A stretch of DNA of 64,000 nt, from contig WPIO01000105.1 of assembly GCA_009760855.2 (NCBI GenBank), positions 124,001-188,000 of the forward strand, read 5' to 3'. Shown here one piece after another: positions 39,991 through 51,207 of this stretch. Every line of letters begins with the position of its first letter. Position 1 is the first letter of the stretch. The translations under genes were made by a program, and so were the position numbers. Under the pieces are notes generated by a model. The model was given only the letters and a program-made list of their open reading frames with translations, ran no database searches and was not told the DNA's origin. Source of the stretch: Cristatella mucedo (Eukaryota; Bryozoa; Phylactolaemata; Cristatellidae).

Positions 39991-40106
39991 ATTTCTCTCT
40001 TCGTCTGCTGTTTCTTGTTTCTAGATGCAGCCTCAGATGCAGATTCTTTCTTTCCATCTACTTTCTGGCACGAGTCTCGCCAAGCGACGGCTGGGTTCAG
40101 TGTCTT
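39991..40106 (+). CDS. Possible exon of an unidentified + strand gene
   Basis: A strong acceptor (TTGCTTGTGTCTCGTTGCAG) precedes 39991 and a consensus donor GTAAGT starts at 40107. Phase 0 in and phase 2 out gives ISLFVCCFLFLDAASDADSF, then FPSTFWHESRQATAGFSVL. Further acceptors on this strand sit at 40198, 40436 and 40750. I do not recognise the protein, and the link between islands is inferred only from splice consensus. Confidence 0.35.
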
Positions 40107-41157
40107 GTAAGTTTGCTCTGCGTCTGTCTGGCAGGACTGAAGTTTTGGAGTGAAAAAAGAGCAGAGTGCAGCTCATCCATCTGTTATTGAACCTGCAGGA
40201 GCTGGAGGGATGCTGCTCCAGAAGATACCGCTTGGTATCTTGCAACACTTTGGCTTGTTGGCTCGAGTGCTTTCTCTCTCGGCTGTTTATTCACGTCAAG
40301 GAATGTGAATTTTGCCCTCGGTCTTGCAGCTGCAATCGGCTGCACCTAGGCTTCAGTTATTTTTACGTGGTGCTTTCCCTACGACGACTCCCAAAAAAGT
40401 AGGTGATTAATGTAAGCTGTTTTCACAGTTCATTGCAGAAGTGGCAACGTATAATTCTAATAAATTCAAGAGAGCTAGCGTTCGATAGATTCCGAGACCT
40501 TGAGCTGTTGAATGGACGAGTGACAAGTGCATCTAACGCAGTTTGTGATCCCTGCGGGGCCTGTCACTTGTGCAGTCATTTTCTTTTACCAGAGACAAGA
40601 CCTAGGATGTATTTTTTAAGGACGTGCTTCTGTCCCCGACGAATGGGTCGGTAGGCCTTCAGCCTGTGGCTAGCTAGTGACACAAGGCCAGCTCCTGCAC
40701 CGTGCTCTGAAATGCATTGTCACCAAGCCGTTTTTGTCTATGTCTTACAGGATTTTCATCGATATGGTCAGAAATGGTAATAAAATAATATGTAAGCTGG
40801 AGCTCGAGCATGTTGCTAAGCACAATAATAGGTCATTTATGTATCATCGTAAGAGAGCGAAATCTCTACCGAGACACTCTATAGCTTACTTTAATATTCA
40901 ATTGGATTGTTATCTGCCACTCGCTTGCATTGCTTTACCCTTTGTATGCACAGGATAGCAGTTTTTAATGGACCATCGAGCACCATCTTTCTGAATTCAT
41001 AGTACTTTTCCACCAAAGGGATTTGTTCTAATTGGGCATTTTCCATTTCCTACTCAGTCCAATCCTCAGATGGGCCACTGACAGACAGTGTGTCGTCTGA
41101 GATTCCCACTGGACGATTACAAGTCACTCATTTTCTGACAGGGCTTGCTTTTGCCAG

Positions 41158-41326
41158 AGATGGGGTGCATCACCTGCAGCACTTGCTGCAGTGCCAGCCA
41201 CACATCACCATTGAATTGCATCTCCAAACGGCTCTTTTTGAGGTGCTATGCTGTGATACGTGTGTTGGGCCGTGGCTTGGGGTATTCCAAACAAATGATA
41301 GCTGCCGGCAGAAGTGTCGGGTGTAA
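41158..41326 (+). CDS. Possible terminal exon of an unidentified Cys-containing protein
   Basis: The acceptor GGGCTTGCTTTTGCCAG ends at 41157 and the stop TAA is at 41324. The frame reads DGVHHLQHLLQCQPHITIEL, HLQTALFEVLCCDTC, then DSCRQKC. The two Cys pairs (CDTC and CRQKC) could bind zinc. It faces the - strand frame that ends at 41607. The family is unknown to me. Confidence 0.35.
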
Positions 41327-41606
41327 AACAAAGCCTTGATGTTTTCAGCACGTGCCTAATTCCTGATGAGATCCCAGGGCTTCGTGGGAGATCTGACTAC
41401 GGCAAGTATCAACTTGGCCTGGCAGAAACCTGATGGCTCCCATGCTCAGCTGCCGGAAGGCCTTCACCGAGCTCCACATCTTATCTGCCTGACTGCTGGC
41501 TTATCGATTGTCGGCAGCAGTTGCCACCCATAGTCTTGCGGTGTAGAAGATAGTTAAGAGGCATTCTCAAACGGCTCTGCATTGTTTTTCCCACCTGCTT
41601 AATTGT

Positions 41607-42045
41607 CTATGGCAACGTTTCTTGCCGGCAACGGTCAAGGAAAGTGATTGCACATGCTGGGCAAATACCTAAAATGTTACTTCTTGGAGTGTATGCATAG
41701 CGATTAGCCAAACAGAGCAGTGTACTCCAGCCAATACTTTCTGCAGGCTTCCGTTTTTTGCAACCCACACACCACTGGCCTTCCAGTGCATTTCGACCAG
41801 AAGATGAAGGAATGGGAGGCAGATCTACAATTGCTACAAGCATTGCCGTCTGACCACAGATACTTGCCATTTTGGCTTTGTTTATATTGTGACTAGCAAC
41901 ATGGTCAAATTCCTGTGACTCGATGTCTTTTTGAGAGTGAGCTGCAGGGCAAGTTTCTATCGGGGTTAACTTACCTGGACACAGAAGCTCCCTTTCATTG
42001 TCGGCGAAGGCTAGGGTTATTGTATAAGGTGGCTGCACAGTTAAG
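41607..42045 (-). CDS. Possible terminal exon(s) of an unidentified - strand gene with CxxC pairs
   Basis: An open frame ends with TAG at 41609-41607. It reads ESQEFDHVASHNINKAKMAS, QWCVGCKKRKPAES, LLCLANRYAYTPRSNI and LGICPACAITFLDRC; the two CxxC pairs about 35 residues apart look like a zinc ribbon. A consensus donor (CCAG|GTAAGT at 41974) and a phase-matched acceptor (before 41941) enclose only 33 nt, which is also open in frame, so this may be one exon. An acceptor TTAACTGTGCAG lies near 42032. The frame beyond 42090 runs into SINE B and should be ignored. Confidence 0.45.
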
Positions 42046-42089
42046 GGTCCAAGTTGCATGGTTGACGGTTTGAAAAAGCAAGAAGCAAA

Positions 42090-42238
42090 GGTTAGCTGGG
42101 TCGGCAGTCTCATTTGCATAGCAGGAGAAGAGCCGTAGTGGCTATGGCCACTGGATTGTGGTGAGCAATTCAGAATTGCCTGTCGCTGGAATGCACGACC
42201 TGAGTCGTAAAGTGCGAGCACCTTAACACTTGGCTAAG
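42090..42238 (-). mobile_element. SINE B copy, diverged
   Basis: Reverse complement of SINE B: TTAGCTGGGTCGGCAGTCTC, AGCCGTAGTGGCTATGGCCA, then a tRNA-like head GACCTGAGTCGTAAAGTGCG with GAGCACCTTAAC. Confidence 0.65.
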
Positions 42239-42409
42239 CACCAGTGGCATAGATTGCAGGTTGTATGGTATATGGTGATCTTGACAGGATGGTCTGTTCT
42301 TACAATCAGGAACATACTCGGAGGTATAACGTATAGCTAACTCTGTATCTTAAGCTGCTATTTGAGGTCTTTTTGGGAGGTAATCTAGAAATTGAATCTA
42401 GTGTGTCTG

Positions 42410-42581
42410 TGTGCACGCGTGTGTGTGTGTATGTGTGTGTGCGTGCAAATGTGCATGTGTGTGTGTGTGAGTGTGTGTGTGCGCGTGTGTGCGTGTGTGT
42501 GCGCACGTGTGTGCGTGTGTGCGCGCGTGTGCACGTGTGTGCACGTGTGTGTGCGTGTGTGTGTGTGTGTGTGTGCGCACG

Positions 42582-42613
<32 letters not shown>

Positions 42614-42614
42614 C

Positions 42615-42703
<89 letters not shown>
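42410..42703. repeat. (GT)n microsatellite with GC interruptions
   Basis: About 290 bp of alternating purine-pyrimidine: GTGTGT broken by GCGC and GCAC, becoming pure GT after 42616. Long Cys-Val and Thr-His frames across it are artefacts. Confidence 0.97.
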
Positions 42704-42704
<1 letters not shown>

Positions 42705-42739
42705 CTGTGCAGTTCGTGTGCACAAGTGCATGCATCCTT

Positions 42740-44040
42740 TCGAGCACGTGGTACTTGCTGCTACAGACAGCTATGACCGAGTTGAATTCTACATGTCTCA
42801 GACAGCAGTAGGAGAAATTAGACAAGAATTCAAGTATGATGCATGCCACAGCAAACAAGAAGACACGCGGTGCCACTGGCTAGTAGGACCCCTGGTTCGT
42901 AACAGGGACAGAATAACACACAGGTAAGAAAACAAAGCACACAGGAGCAACCGAGACTCGTTTGATGAGCAACTAGACTACTAGAGTCAGAAGAGTAGTG
43001 TTAGGATGCCTTACCTGACTAGTAAGTAGTTCGGAGAGGTAGGACCGAGCAAGAGAATGGTGAGACCTTGAAGTGACCCTGCCTAAGCTGGCTTAGCACA
43101 TGCATTCCCTGCATTGATTGCAACAGATGAAGAAGGCTTTGTATGCTTCATTTGCTGAAGGTGGGTGTTGGCCCTCACAAAAGAACTGGGACTGGACTGT
43201 GCCTGCTGACGATTCTCGGCTGAGCTTAGGCAGCCACAAAGCCTGCATAAAAAAATGAGGGCCTGCTTGCAGTACATGAGGGATTGGCCAGTCAAAAATG
43301 AACCATTCGGTTGCAGTGAGGCAGCTGGCACTGGCGGCTGGCACACATTGGATCCTGCTGTGTTTATCTTGTGGCAACTTTATTGTGGGAGATTAAATAG
43401 CCTCGCTCGTGTTTTTGGTCGTGTAAGAACCACTGGCCGGTAGCTATTAGCTGGCCTGTGGGTGGTAGCTGACACCGGATACATTTGCCTCATGGGTGGG
43501 TAGGTAGCCATCCAGTGAGATCGAAGGCAATAAAAAGCCACCGGGCTGCCTCCGAGACGTTGCAGTTCATGTGTTGGCAGCACTACAAGCTATCAAATGC
43601 AAGGGTGGCTGCAGCCGGTCACGCGAGTGGACCAGGTCCGGTTGGTGGTTGTCAGACACTGAACCGAGAAAAGCACTGGGCAAGGCAGTGCCCTCCTAGC
43701 CCTCCTAGCTCCGATTGTTGGCAATTCGGAAATTCAGTCCTGCTGTTTGGGCTCTCTCTTGCAATCTCATTGCATCTGTGCTCTTCGAAACAGACTTTAT
43801 AATCGCCATTGCGATTATGTGGTAAGAATGTGAATTGGTGCATCACGTGCTTGTCAACCCTAACCATGCTATTCATGCTGTTTATCAAGCATGATGTCAC
43901 TCACTATTCACCAGGCTCGTCCACGGCGGCCGGCCGTGAGTTAGCTCTTAATCCTCCAGAAGCTGATGTCGTCAACGAGCAATCAGAACAGTATTTTGTA
44001 TCACTTTTGGAGGTTTGATATCCGGCTACTGCGAGCTGAT
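42740..44040. other. Possible intron/exon islands of the - strand gene, unresolved
   Basis: On the - strand a strong acceptor CCTCATTTTTTTATGCAG precedes 43241, followed by an open stretch with FFICCNQCRECMC in one frame. I could not define a consistent exon. A LINE B tail fragment lies at 43845-43912. Confidence 0.3.
43845..43912 (+). mobile_element. LINE B 3' fragment
   Basis: GTCAACCCTAACCATGCTAT and TTTATCAAGCATGATGTCAC match the LINE B 3' untranslated region. The end is missing. Confidence 0.6.
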
Positions 44041-44058
44041 CACTAGGAAGCTAGTGCT

Positions 44059-44295
44059 TTATGGCAGGATGCATGGCAATGCAGGCTGCACCATGGTTAC
44101 GTTTGGCTGTCTGTTGGACATTCGGACAGCACCAGTTGACTGGCATCCAGCGTTGCAGAGCCACGTTTCAGGCCCATAGAGTGACCAGGCAGGACGTTGC
44201 TTGGCACTGCCATCCGTGTGCGCTACCATAACCCGTAGGGCAAGGCAAGGCTTCATTTTCAGTGCGCGAGCTGCGTTCAGCCACGTCTGCAGCAT
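44059..44295 (-). CDS. Possible exon of an unidentified - strand gene
   Basis: The frame MLQTWLNAARALKMKPCLAL, RVMVAHTDGSAKQRPAWSLY, GPETWLCNAGC has protein-like composition and ends in TAA at 44059. No strong splice site was found at either side. Another frame on this strand is also open, which weakens the case. Further coding-like sequence (YADLISQAELRDLGSLENA) lies at 44665-44913 on the same strand. Confidence 0.3.
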   Translation of the reverse strand: MLQTWLNAARALKMKPCLALRVMVAHTDGSAKQRPAWSLYGPETWLCNAGCQSTGAVRMSNRQPNVTMVQPALPCILP

Positions 44296-44937
44296 GGCAT
44301 GTCTCTCGTGCTGACGAGCACGACTGTGCCAGCACGTGCAGTGTCAGCGAGGGGCCTTTTGTCACTGCTTAGCTGCTGCGCTTACTCGGGACATGCCTTG
44401 TCCAAGCGGCGCCTGGTTGTATGGCTAAGAAAAAGTCGAGTTTATCACAGCCTGAACCCAGGAGCCAGAAACCTTGAGTCACCGAACATTCCTTCACATC
44501 TTGGTCAAGAGATCGTCAGGGAGGCTGTCACCCCACTCGGCATCCGAGAGCAGCCGATCCACTGCTGCCACCCGACCAGTGCTCACCTCTTGAGAAGCAA
44601 GGCATCTAGACCTGTCCTGGTTAGTTCGGGTAGAGAGGCTGTTTTCTTAATCTCCAGGATCCAGCTAGTATGGTGCAGAGTGGTTGCCGATGCTGCGCCG
44701 AATCTCGCTGAGAACTCTTATTATCGTTATATTCGAAAGCTGAGAACCGCAGAGAAAGAGACATGTAGAGGCATTTTCGAGTGAGCCCAGGTCTCGAAGT
44801 TCGGCTTGGGAGATCAGGTCAGCATAATTGTCTATACTGTAGGACCATGGTACTGCTTCTCTCTTATCAAAGAAGCTGTAAGTGTTGCACCAAGCCGTAG
44901 TGTCAGCCATCACTTTCGTGCTGATATTATGAGCTCC

Positions 44938-44995
44938 ACTTGTGTGTATGTGTGCGTGTGTGCATGCGTGTGCGTGCGCGTGTGCGCATGCTTAC
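44938..44995. repeat. (GT)n short tract
   Basis: TGTGTGTATGTGTGCGTGTG and similar, about 58 bp. Confidence 0.9.
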
Positions 44996-44999
44996 CCGA

Positions 45000-46110
45000 G
45001 TGAATAGGTTGTTTATTGCTGCTAGCTGCCTGAAATACCTGTCTGCTGCACATGACTAGGATAAGACATACTTGCATCTGCTGTAATCACAAAGGAGGGT
45101 GAAGGCGGTCCTTAAGTAGATCTAACCTTTCACTCAAAGGCCTCAGCTGTAAAAGTATATCCATCGATCTTCCAATTTGCTGCTGCAGTTAGATCAATCT
45201 CTCTTCTGGAGTTCAGCCGAGTAATTAAGCGGCAACCATGATTCATAAAAAAAAGTGTGGCATCCAGTATTCTCTTGTGGTGTCAGGGAGCAATTGAACA
45301 ACAGCTGCAGTTTACTGAGGCAGAGCAGAACCCAGAGGCTGCCAGTACGTTTTACACATCTCTTGAAGCAAGGTTATACCAGCATGATCACTCGCATTAA
45401 GCACTTGTACGGGCCACCTCATTTTTAAAATACAGGGGAAATGGTCCCACATTACTAACCTAATCAGCTCCTGAACTGGGTTCCTAACCCGAGTCGTTTG
45501 TAGCCCGGATCGTGATTCTCCTAGCATACTGCGTAAACAATTTTAATTCACTCCCAGCCGAAATCATGCCAGCATTAAAAAATAGGAAAACACTCATTAA
45601 TGTTAAAAGCGCCCTTCCTTAATCGAAGAAATTTTACCTCACCCGAATCTGACTCGTGTGGTGTGTTGGCACCTCGTTAGCACCTCGTAAGGCTCTATTT
45701 ATCGCTCAGTAAGTTCTTCCTCTTTCTCAGTGCTTAAATGAAGCCCTGTGACCGCTGATCCATTCAAATGTTGTATTACTCCTTAATAATTGTGGAGCTC
45801 CCACAAGCCCACTGGGTTCGGTTCATAACCTGAGACAGGGTTCCTAATCGAGCCTTTTTTTGCCACCAGCGGCATTGTCACCCGGAGTGTTTGTGACCCG
45901 GATATTGTTCGTAACCCGAGGCGTTGGTACCCGGGACCCTACTTTAATGGTGCCAGGCTGGGCGAAATAAGCACCGGAGAAAACGCTAGCCATCCCCCCC
46001 CCCCATAGTCAAGAGCCTGCCGATTTGCTAGCCGGCCTTGGAGTTGTGTAGTCAAACTTCATTGAAAAGAGGGTGAGTGAAATATACTAATGTAGTTGAG
46101 GGATCGGATC
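45000..46110. other. No gene recognised; short ACCCGAG-type direct repeats
   Basis: CTAACCCGAGTCGTTTGTAG at 45484 resembles CGTAACCCGAGGCGTTGGTA at 45911, with GTCACCCGGAGTGTTTGTGA and GTGACCCGGATATTG nearby (45875-45910). These may be the subterminal repeats of an old DNA element, but no end or target duplication could be fixed. Confidence 0.35.
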
Positions 46111-46114
46111 GATG

Positions 46115-47218
46115 TTCCGAGTAATAATAATAATAATAATAATAATAATTCACTTGATAAAGCACCCTCAGAGAACTTAATCTCTCTCTCTAGGCGCTTT
46201 ACGTTTGCTGTAAAGTGAAATGCAATGGAATGGTAAGTAAAATCATGCTTGAAAAACAAACGAAATGAATAATATGGTTAGGGGTGACATGCACAGGATC
46301 AGCATGCAAATGTGGTTAGTGGCAACACGCACAGTGTCAGCACGCATAAGCACATCAAGGACGAATCACAGGGACTCACTAAATGCTGTCCTAAATAGCT
46401 GTGTTTTTAGGTTCCTTTTAAATGTGGTCAGGTCAGGGGATATTCTGACGCAGGTCGGGATGGAGTTCCAGGCTTTGGGAGCATATGAACTAAATGCACG
46501 GTCTCCAAAGGATTTAAGGTTCGTATGAGGTATTTCTAGACTGTTGGATTCCGAAAAGCAGGTGGTACGATGCTTGGCCTGACGGGGTAGTATCAATCTG
46601 AAAGATAGGCTGGAGCCATAGAATGAAGGGACCTAAAAGTGAGCGACAAAACCTTGAAGTCAATCCGTTGCTTGACTGGTAGCCAGTGCAGGTCGGCGAG
46701 AAGTGGAGTAATGTGGCAACTGCGCCGCTCACGACAGACAAGCCTAGCTGCCGAGTTTTGCACCAGCTGCAATCGCAGATCGCACATGCTGGTAGGCCAG
46801 TAAGCAGTGAGTTGCAGAAGTCGAGACGAGATGTCACGAATGCATGGACCAACTTAGATGTGGTATCTTTATCTAAACAAGCCCGAATTTTAGCAATGTT
46901 ATGAAGCTGAAAATAGGCGGATTTGACTGTGGAGCTGATATGGTCGTCTAACGAGAGGTCGCTTTGGAATATGACACCTAGATTTCGAGCTGATTCAACT
47001 GGAGATATGCTGGCAGAGCCAATTTTGAAAGTCAGCCTTTCCAATCTCTGGATCACACTGAGTTTGCCCATAACTAGTAAGTTAGTTTTATCATCGTTAA
47101 GTTTTAGAAAATTTGCTGCCATCCATGATCGGATGTCATCAATGCATGCAGCAAGCGAGTTTAGAGAATTTGAGGTGCTCGAAGGCTGGGAGGGATCAAA
47201 GCAAAGGTACAAAGGAGT
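46115..47218 (-). mobile_element. LINE B copy, 5'-truncated, fairly intact
   Basis: An (AAT)n tail at 46122-46148, the 3' hairpin, then a - strand frame (47212-46514, 232 codons) from LCFDPSQPSSTSNSLNSLAA onwards. A frameshift near 46750 separates it from the last part (ICDCSWCKT in one frame, CDLRLQLVQNSAARLVCRER in the next). It is close in sequence to the copy at 51.2 kb. Confidence 0.87.
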
Positions 47219-47229
47219 AGCCGGTTACC

Positions 47230-47865
47230 GATCGTGAACTAGAGATTGTTACTCGTTAGGAGGTACACATTTTGCTGGAAGCTTGTCAGAGTGAATACTA
47301 GACCCGGACCCTTCCCTGGGAATTCGGTCCTGAACGCCAAGTTTCACACGAGAGGATTCTCACAATGCACTCCAAAATAAATCAATCCTAATCCGTTCTT
47401 TATGGCCACCGACTCTATTTCCTCAGCCCTGCTCTGCATGCACTGACTCAGCCAGCCAAGCTTAGGATGCCTGAGATTTCCAGGCTGCTGGCCTGTCTGT
47501 TCTGACCTCTGCTGGCCAGCAGATCTGGGAGAGGCATTGTAGGAAGAGCGACTACACAATCAGACTGGTTTGGCTTCAAACAGCTTCGGCTTTACTGAAC
47601 AGCACCCAGACGACCCTTTTCTACCACCAGGCACCTTAATGTCATCGTGCAGTAGCCACCGTGTGTGACCAAAACACCTTGGTGCTCGAGGCCCTAGTTT
47701 GACCTCAACAGGGCTAAAAAACAACTAAGCCGGTTTTCTAAGCTGTAGGTTTCAACCCCAGCTTTGATGAATGGCTGGCATACTGAGCTGGGTGGGGGCT
47801 CATCATGCTCAAGGCATCTGAGAGCAGTGGCAGACAGCCGCAACACTCTTAGTCAGCCGTCATAC
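47230..47865. other. No gene or element recognised
   Basis: Ordinary-composition DNA between a LINE B copy and the CT-rich tract. No domain in any frame. Confidence 0.35.
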
Positions 47866-47869
47866 AGAA

Positions 47870-48610
<741 letters not shown>

Positions 48611-48611
48611 G

Positions 48612-49420
48612 TATCGCAGGTAGGTTCAAGATAAAAACGCCTGGTGCGGTGGATGGTACTGGAGTGTCTGGGCAGAGGCTTCAATGGTCTCGATTGGTTT
48701 GGTTTGGAGGATTGAAGCTTTATATAATGAACTTTGGGTGTAGGCATTGTTAGCTTGCCTGCCATTCGCTCGTTAGCATGCATAATTGATTATGTTAGCC
48801 TGCAACCGTGGAGTCTGCTCGTGCATCCAGGCAATAGGTGTTTATTGATGGTGTTATTGCACAGCAACAAAATGCAATTACCTAATGAAGATCGCATCGC
48901 CCAGTCTGCCGTTTTGATAAAGAAATTGGCTTTGCAAGAAAAGAAGAATACCTATAGGAAATTAAGTATTTGCATCTATTCATAGGTGTGGATGGCTTTG
49001 CAGGAAGGCAGACGACAAATCTTGCCAGCACTCGGGTCCTGTCTAGACTTGACGAATCTAATTCAGTGCTGGCAGAGCTACCAAAAAGTGCCATTGGGGT
49101 TCTGCAGTTGGTGGTGACTACAGATGAAAGGTTATTTAATGAATACACGAGATGCAATCACTATTTCTTTTCCTATAGGAGCCTCGGTGGCTCACTACAG
49201 AGCAAAGCTCTCACTCTGACCCAGAGACAGAGCCATGATTATCATCTGGGGATGTGTAAGACCCTCTTGATAATCATGTAGGGGGCAAGACCAACAAGGT
49301 ATGATAAATAATAACGCACACTCGTAGTGTTTATTTGAGAAGAACTCAGCGAATGCTAATCGAGTGGAAGGATTAAATACAGCAGCTGGTGATGGTTAGG
49401 GGGCACATTAACAAAATATA
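48612..49420. other. No gene recognised
   Basis: Mixed sequence; 49320-49420 is AT-rich. Short frames only. A stretch at 48990-49130 reads SRLDESNSVLAELPKSAIGV, a faint echo of the LINE reverse-transcriptase C terminus ([12 protein letters not shown]), probably an old fragment. Confidence 0.35.
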
Positions 49421-49424
49421 ATAT

Positions 49425-50165
49425 ATATACATAATATATTCATTTGTACAGCCCCAAGAGAACTCAGTCTCTACTCACATCACACCACTTCTCGCCGACC
49501 TGCACTGGCTACCAGTCAAGCAACGGATTGACTTCAAGGTTTTGTCGCTCACTTTCAGGTCTCTTCATTCTATGGCTCCAGCCCATCTCTAAGATCTACT
49601 CCCCCACCAGGCCAAGCATCGTACCACCCACTTTTCGGAATCCAACAGTCTACCAATACCTCATACAAACCTCAAATTCTTTGGAGACCGTGCATTTAGT
49701 TCGTATGCTCCCAAAGCCTGGAACTCCCTCCCGACTTGCGTCAGAACATCCCCTGACTTGACCACATTTAAAAAGAACTTAAAAACACACCTATTTAGGA
49801 CAGCATTTAGTGGGCCCCTGTGATTCGTCCTTGATGTGCTTATGCGTGCTGACACTGTGCATGCTGCCACTAACCACACTTGCATGCTGACCCTGTGCAT
49901 GTCACCCCTAACCATGTTATTCATATCGTTTATTAAGCATGATGTTACTCACCATTCAATTGCATTTCCCTTTGCAGCAGATGTAAAGCAGCTAGAATGA
50001 GATTGAGTTATCTGAGGGCGCTTTATCAAGTGCATTATTATTATTATTCAGGCGCTTCACGTTTGCTATGGGGCTGAGCCTACGACCTCAGTCACAAATG
50101 CATTCACCTTGACCTCGGTCGGTTAAAGTGAGCACCTTCACCACAGGGCTAAACCAGCATGGTGA
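49425..50165 (-). mobile_element. SINE A copy split by a LINE B insertion
   Basis: The 3' end of a - strand SINE A (ATTCATTTGTACAGCCCCAA, GAGAACTCAGTCTCTACTCA) stops at 49474. It resumes at 50049 with CAGGCGCTTCACGTTTGCTA and the tRNA-like head (GAGCCTACGACCTCAG .. GGTTAAAGTGAGCACCTTCA). The LINE B copy at 49475-50048 lies between. Confidence 0.8.
49475..50048 (+). mobile_element. LINE B copy inserted in a SINE A tail
   Basis: A 5'-truncated copy of about 574 bp: reverse-transcriptase C terminus with a frameshift, then the standard 3' region and (ATT)n. A target duplication of TCA or CTCA is possible but is blurred by the ATT tail. Confidence 0.85.
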
Positions 50166-50189
50166 AGGATAGGGTCGGCCCAGCTCTAT

Positions 50190-50480
50190 GTCTGCTATTT
50201 CCATTGCACGGCTCGTTCATACCTGACTGAATTGCAGCACCACTTTCATCGTCTTCGTTCTTTCTGATCCACCAAGGACAATACATTTGCTGCTCTATTC
50301 TTTCTAAAAAAAGATCATTGGCAGCCAAAGCTCCTGGTTGGTGGGTTCTGGGCTGTGGAACTTACGGAAAAAACATTTTCTCCTACTGCCAGCTCTTATG
50401 GCACAACATATCGAGCGAGCCGTCCTTTACTGCCACTGCCATGCTACGTGTTTTCGTCAACTTTCCTCCTGACTCAGCTA
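50190..50480 (+). mobile_element. LINE A copy, decayed
   Basis: With frameshifts it reads TELQHHFHRLRSF, DNTFAALFFLKKDHWQPKL and SSYGTT..CYVFSSTF, parallel to the LINE A end [21 protein letters not shown]. Confidence 0.6.
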
Positions 50481-50544
50481 TAATAATCATAATAATAATA
50501 CACTTGACAAAGTTAGAATTGAAATAATAGAGAGTAGAATATAA

Positions 50545-50603
50545 TAGAATAGAAAGAATAGAGATTACGTTCTCTTGGGGTGCTATATAAACGAATTATA
50601 TTA
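50545..50603 (+). mobile_element. SINE A tail fragment
   Basis: AATAGAGATTACGTTCTCTT, GGGGTGCTATATAAACGAAT is the SINE A 3' end without its head. Confidence 0.6.
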
Positions 50604-50999
50604 TGATACATTATTTACTGCTACTGCTGCTTTTGTCAGTGCGCCTTACATTCGCATTCACAAAAAAGACAGGCTGCTGTCTTCACAACTTCACTGGTTG
50701 GCTAGGGCACAGGCAAGCTAGCAGTGGGCCTGGCTGCATACATTCAGGAATGCAAAATGCGAGATGGGGCCGCTTGCAACCACTGTCACGTGTGTTCTGA
50801 GCTGCCTCTGTTGCTATCCGACTGCTGCTGCTGCTTCCCTCATTCTGTTTGGCTTTCTTTCATTAGCTTTAAGAGCTTTGCAAGGCTATCTAGTGCATTA
50901 TTATTACGACAGGTTAGGGTTAGCATCAACAACAGCCGCCCAATGGAGACGCTGAACCATGCCTAAAACAAGGGTTAGCTGATTCGACAGCCTCATTTG

Positions 51000-51072
51000 T
51001 GCAAATGTAAAGCGCCTAGAAAGATATTGAGTTCTCTGAGGGTGCTTTATTAGGTGTATTATTATTATTATT
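51000..51072 (+). mobile_element. LINE B 3' tail
   Basis: GCAAATGTAAAGCGCCTAGA, AAGATATTGAGTTCTCTGAG, GGTGCTTTATTAGGTGTATT and ATT repeats. It is preceded by a 30-bp SINE B scrap (TTAGCTGATTCGACAGCC). Confidence 0.75.
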
Positions 51073-51084
51073 TATGGAGAGTTT

Positions 51085-51207
51085 GGGCTCTCTGGGTTTG
51101 GCTCAGGGGTAGTATGCATGTCTTCTACATGGCAGGTCCTTGGCTCGCACCATATGTCGTATGTAAAGTGTCTCAATCGTGACTAAGTTCTCTCATGGAG
51201 CTACACT
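51085..51207 (+). mobile_element. SINE A copy interrupted in its tail
   Basis: Head TTTGGCTCAGGGGTAGTATG, tail GTAAAGTGTCTCAATCGTGA, CTAAGTTCTCTCATGGAGCT. The LINE B copy begins at about 51208. TACAAAT at about 52814-52820, after that copy, may be the rest of the SINE tail. Confidence 0.7.

Noticed and set aside
44299-44784. 161-codon + strand frame
   Set aside because: No domain and no splice signals, and it overlaps better-looking frames on the - strand. It is left unannotated.
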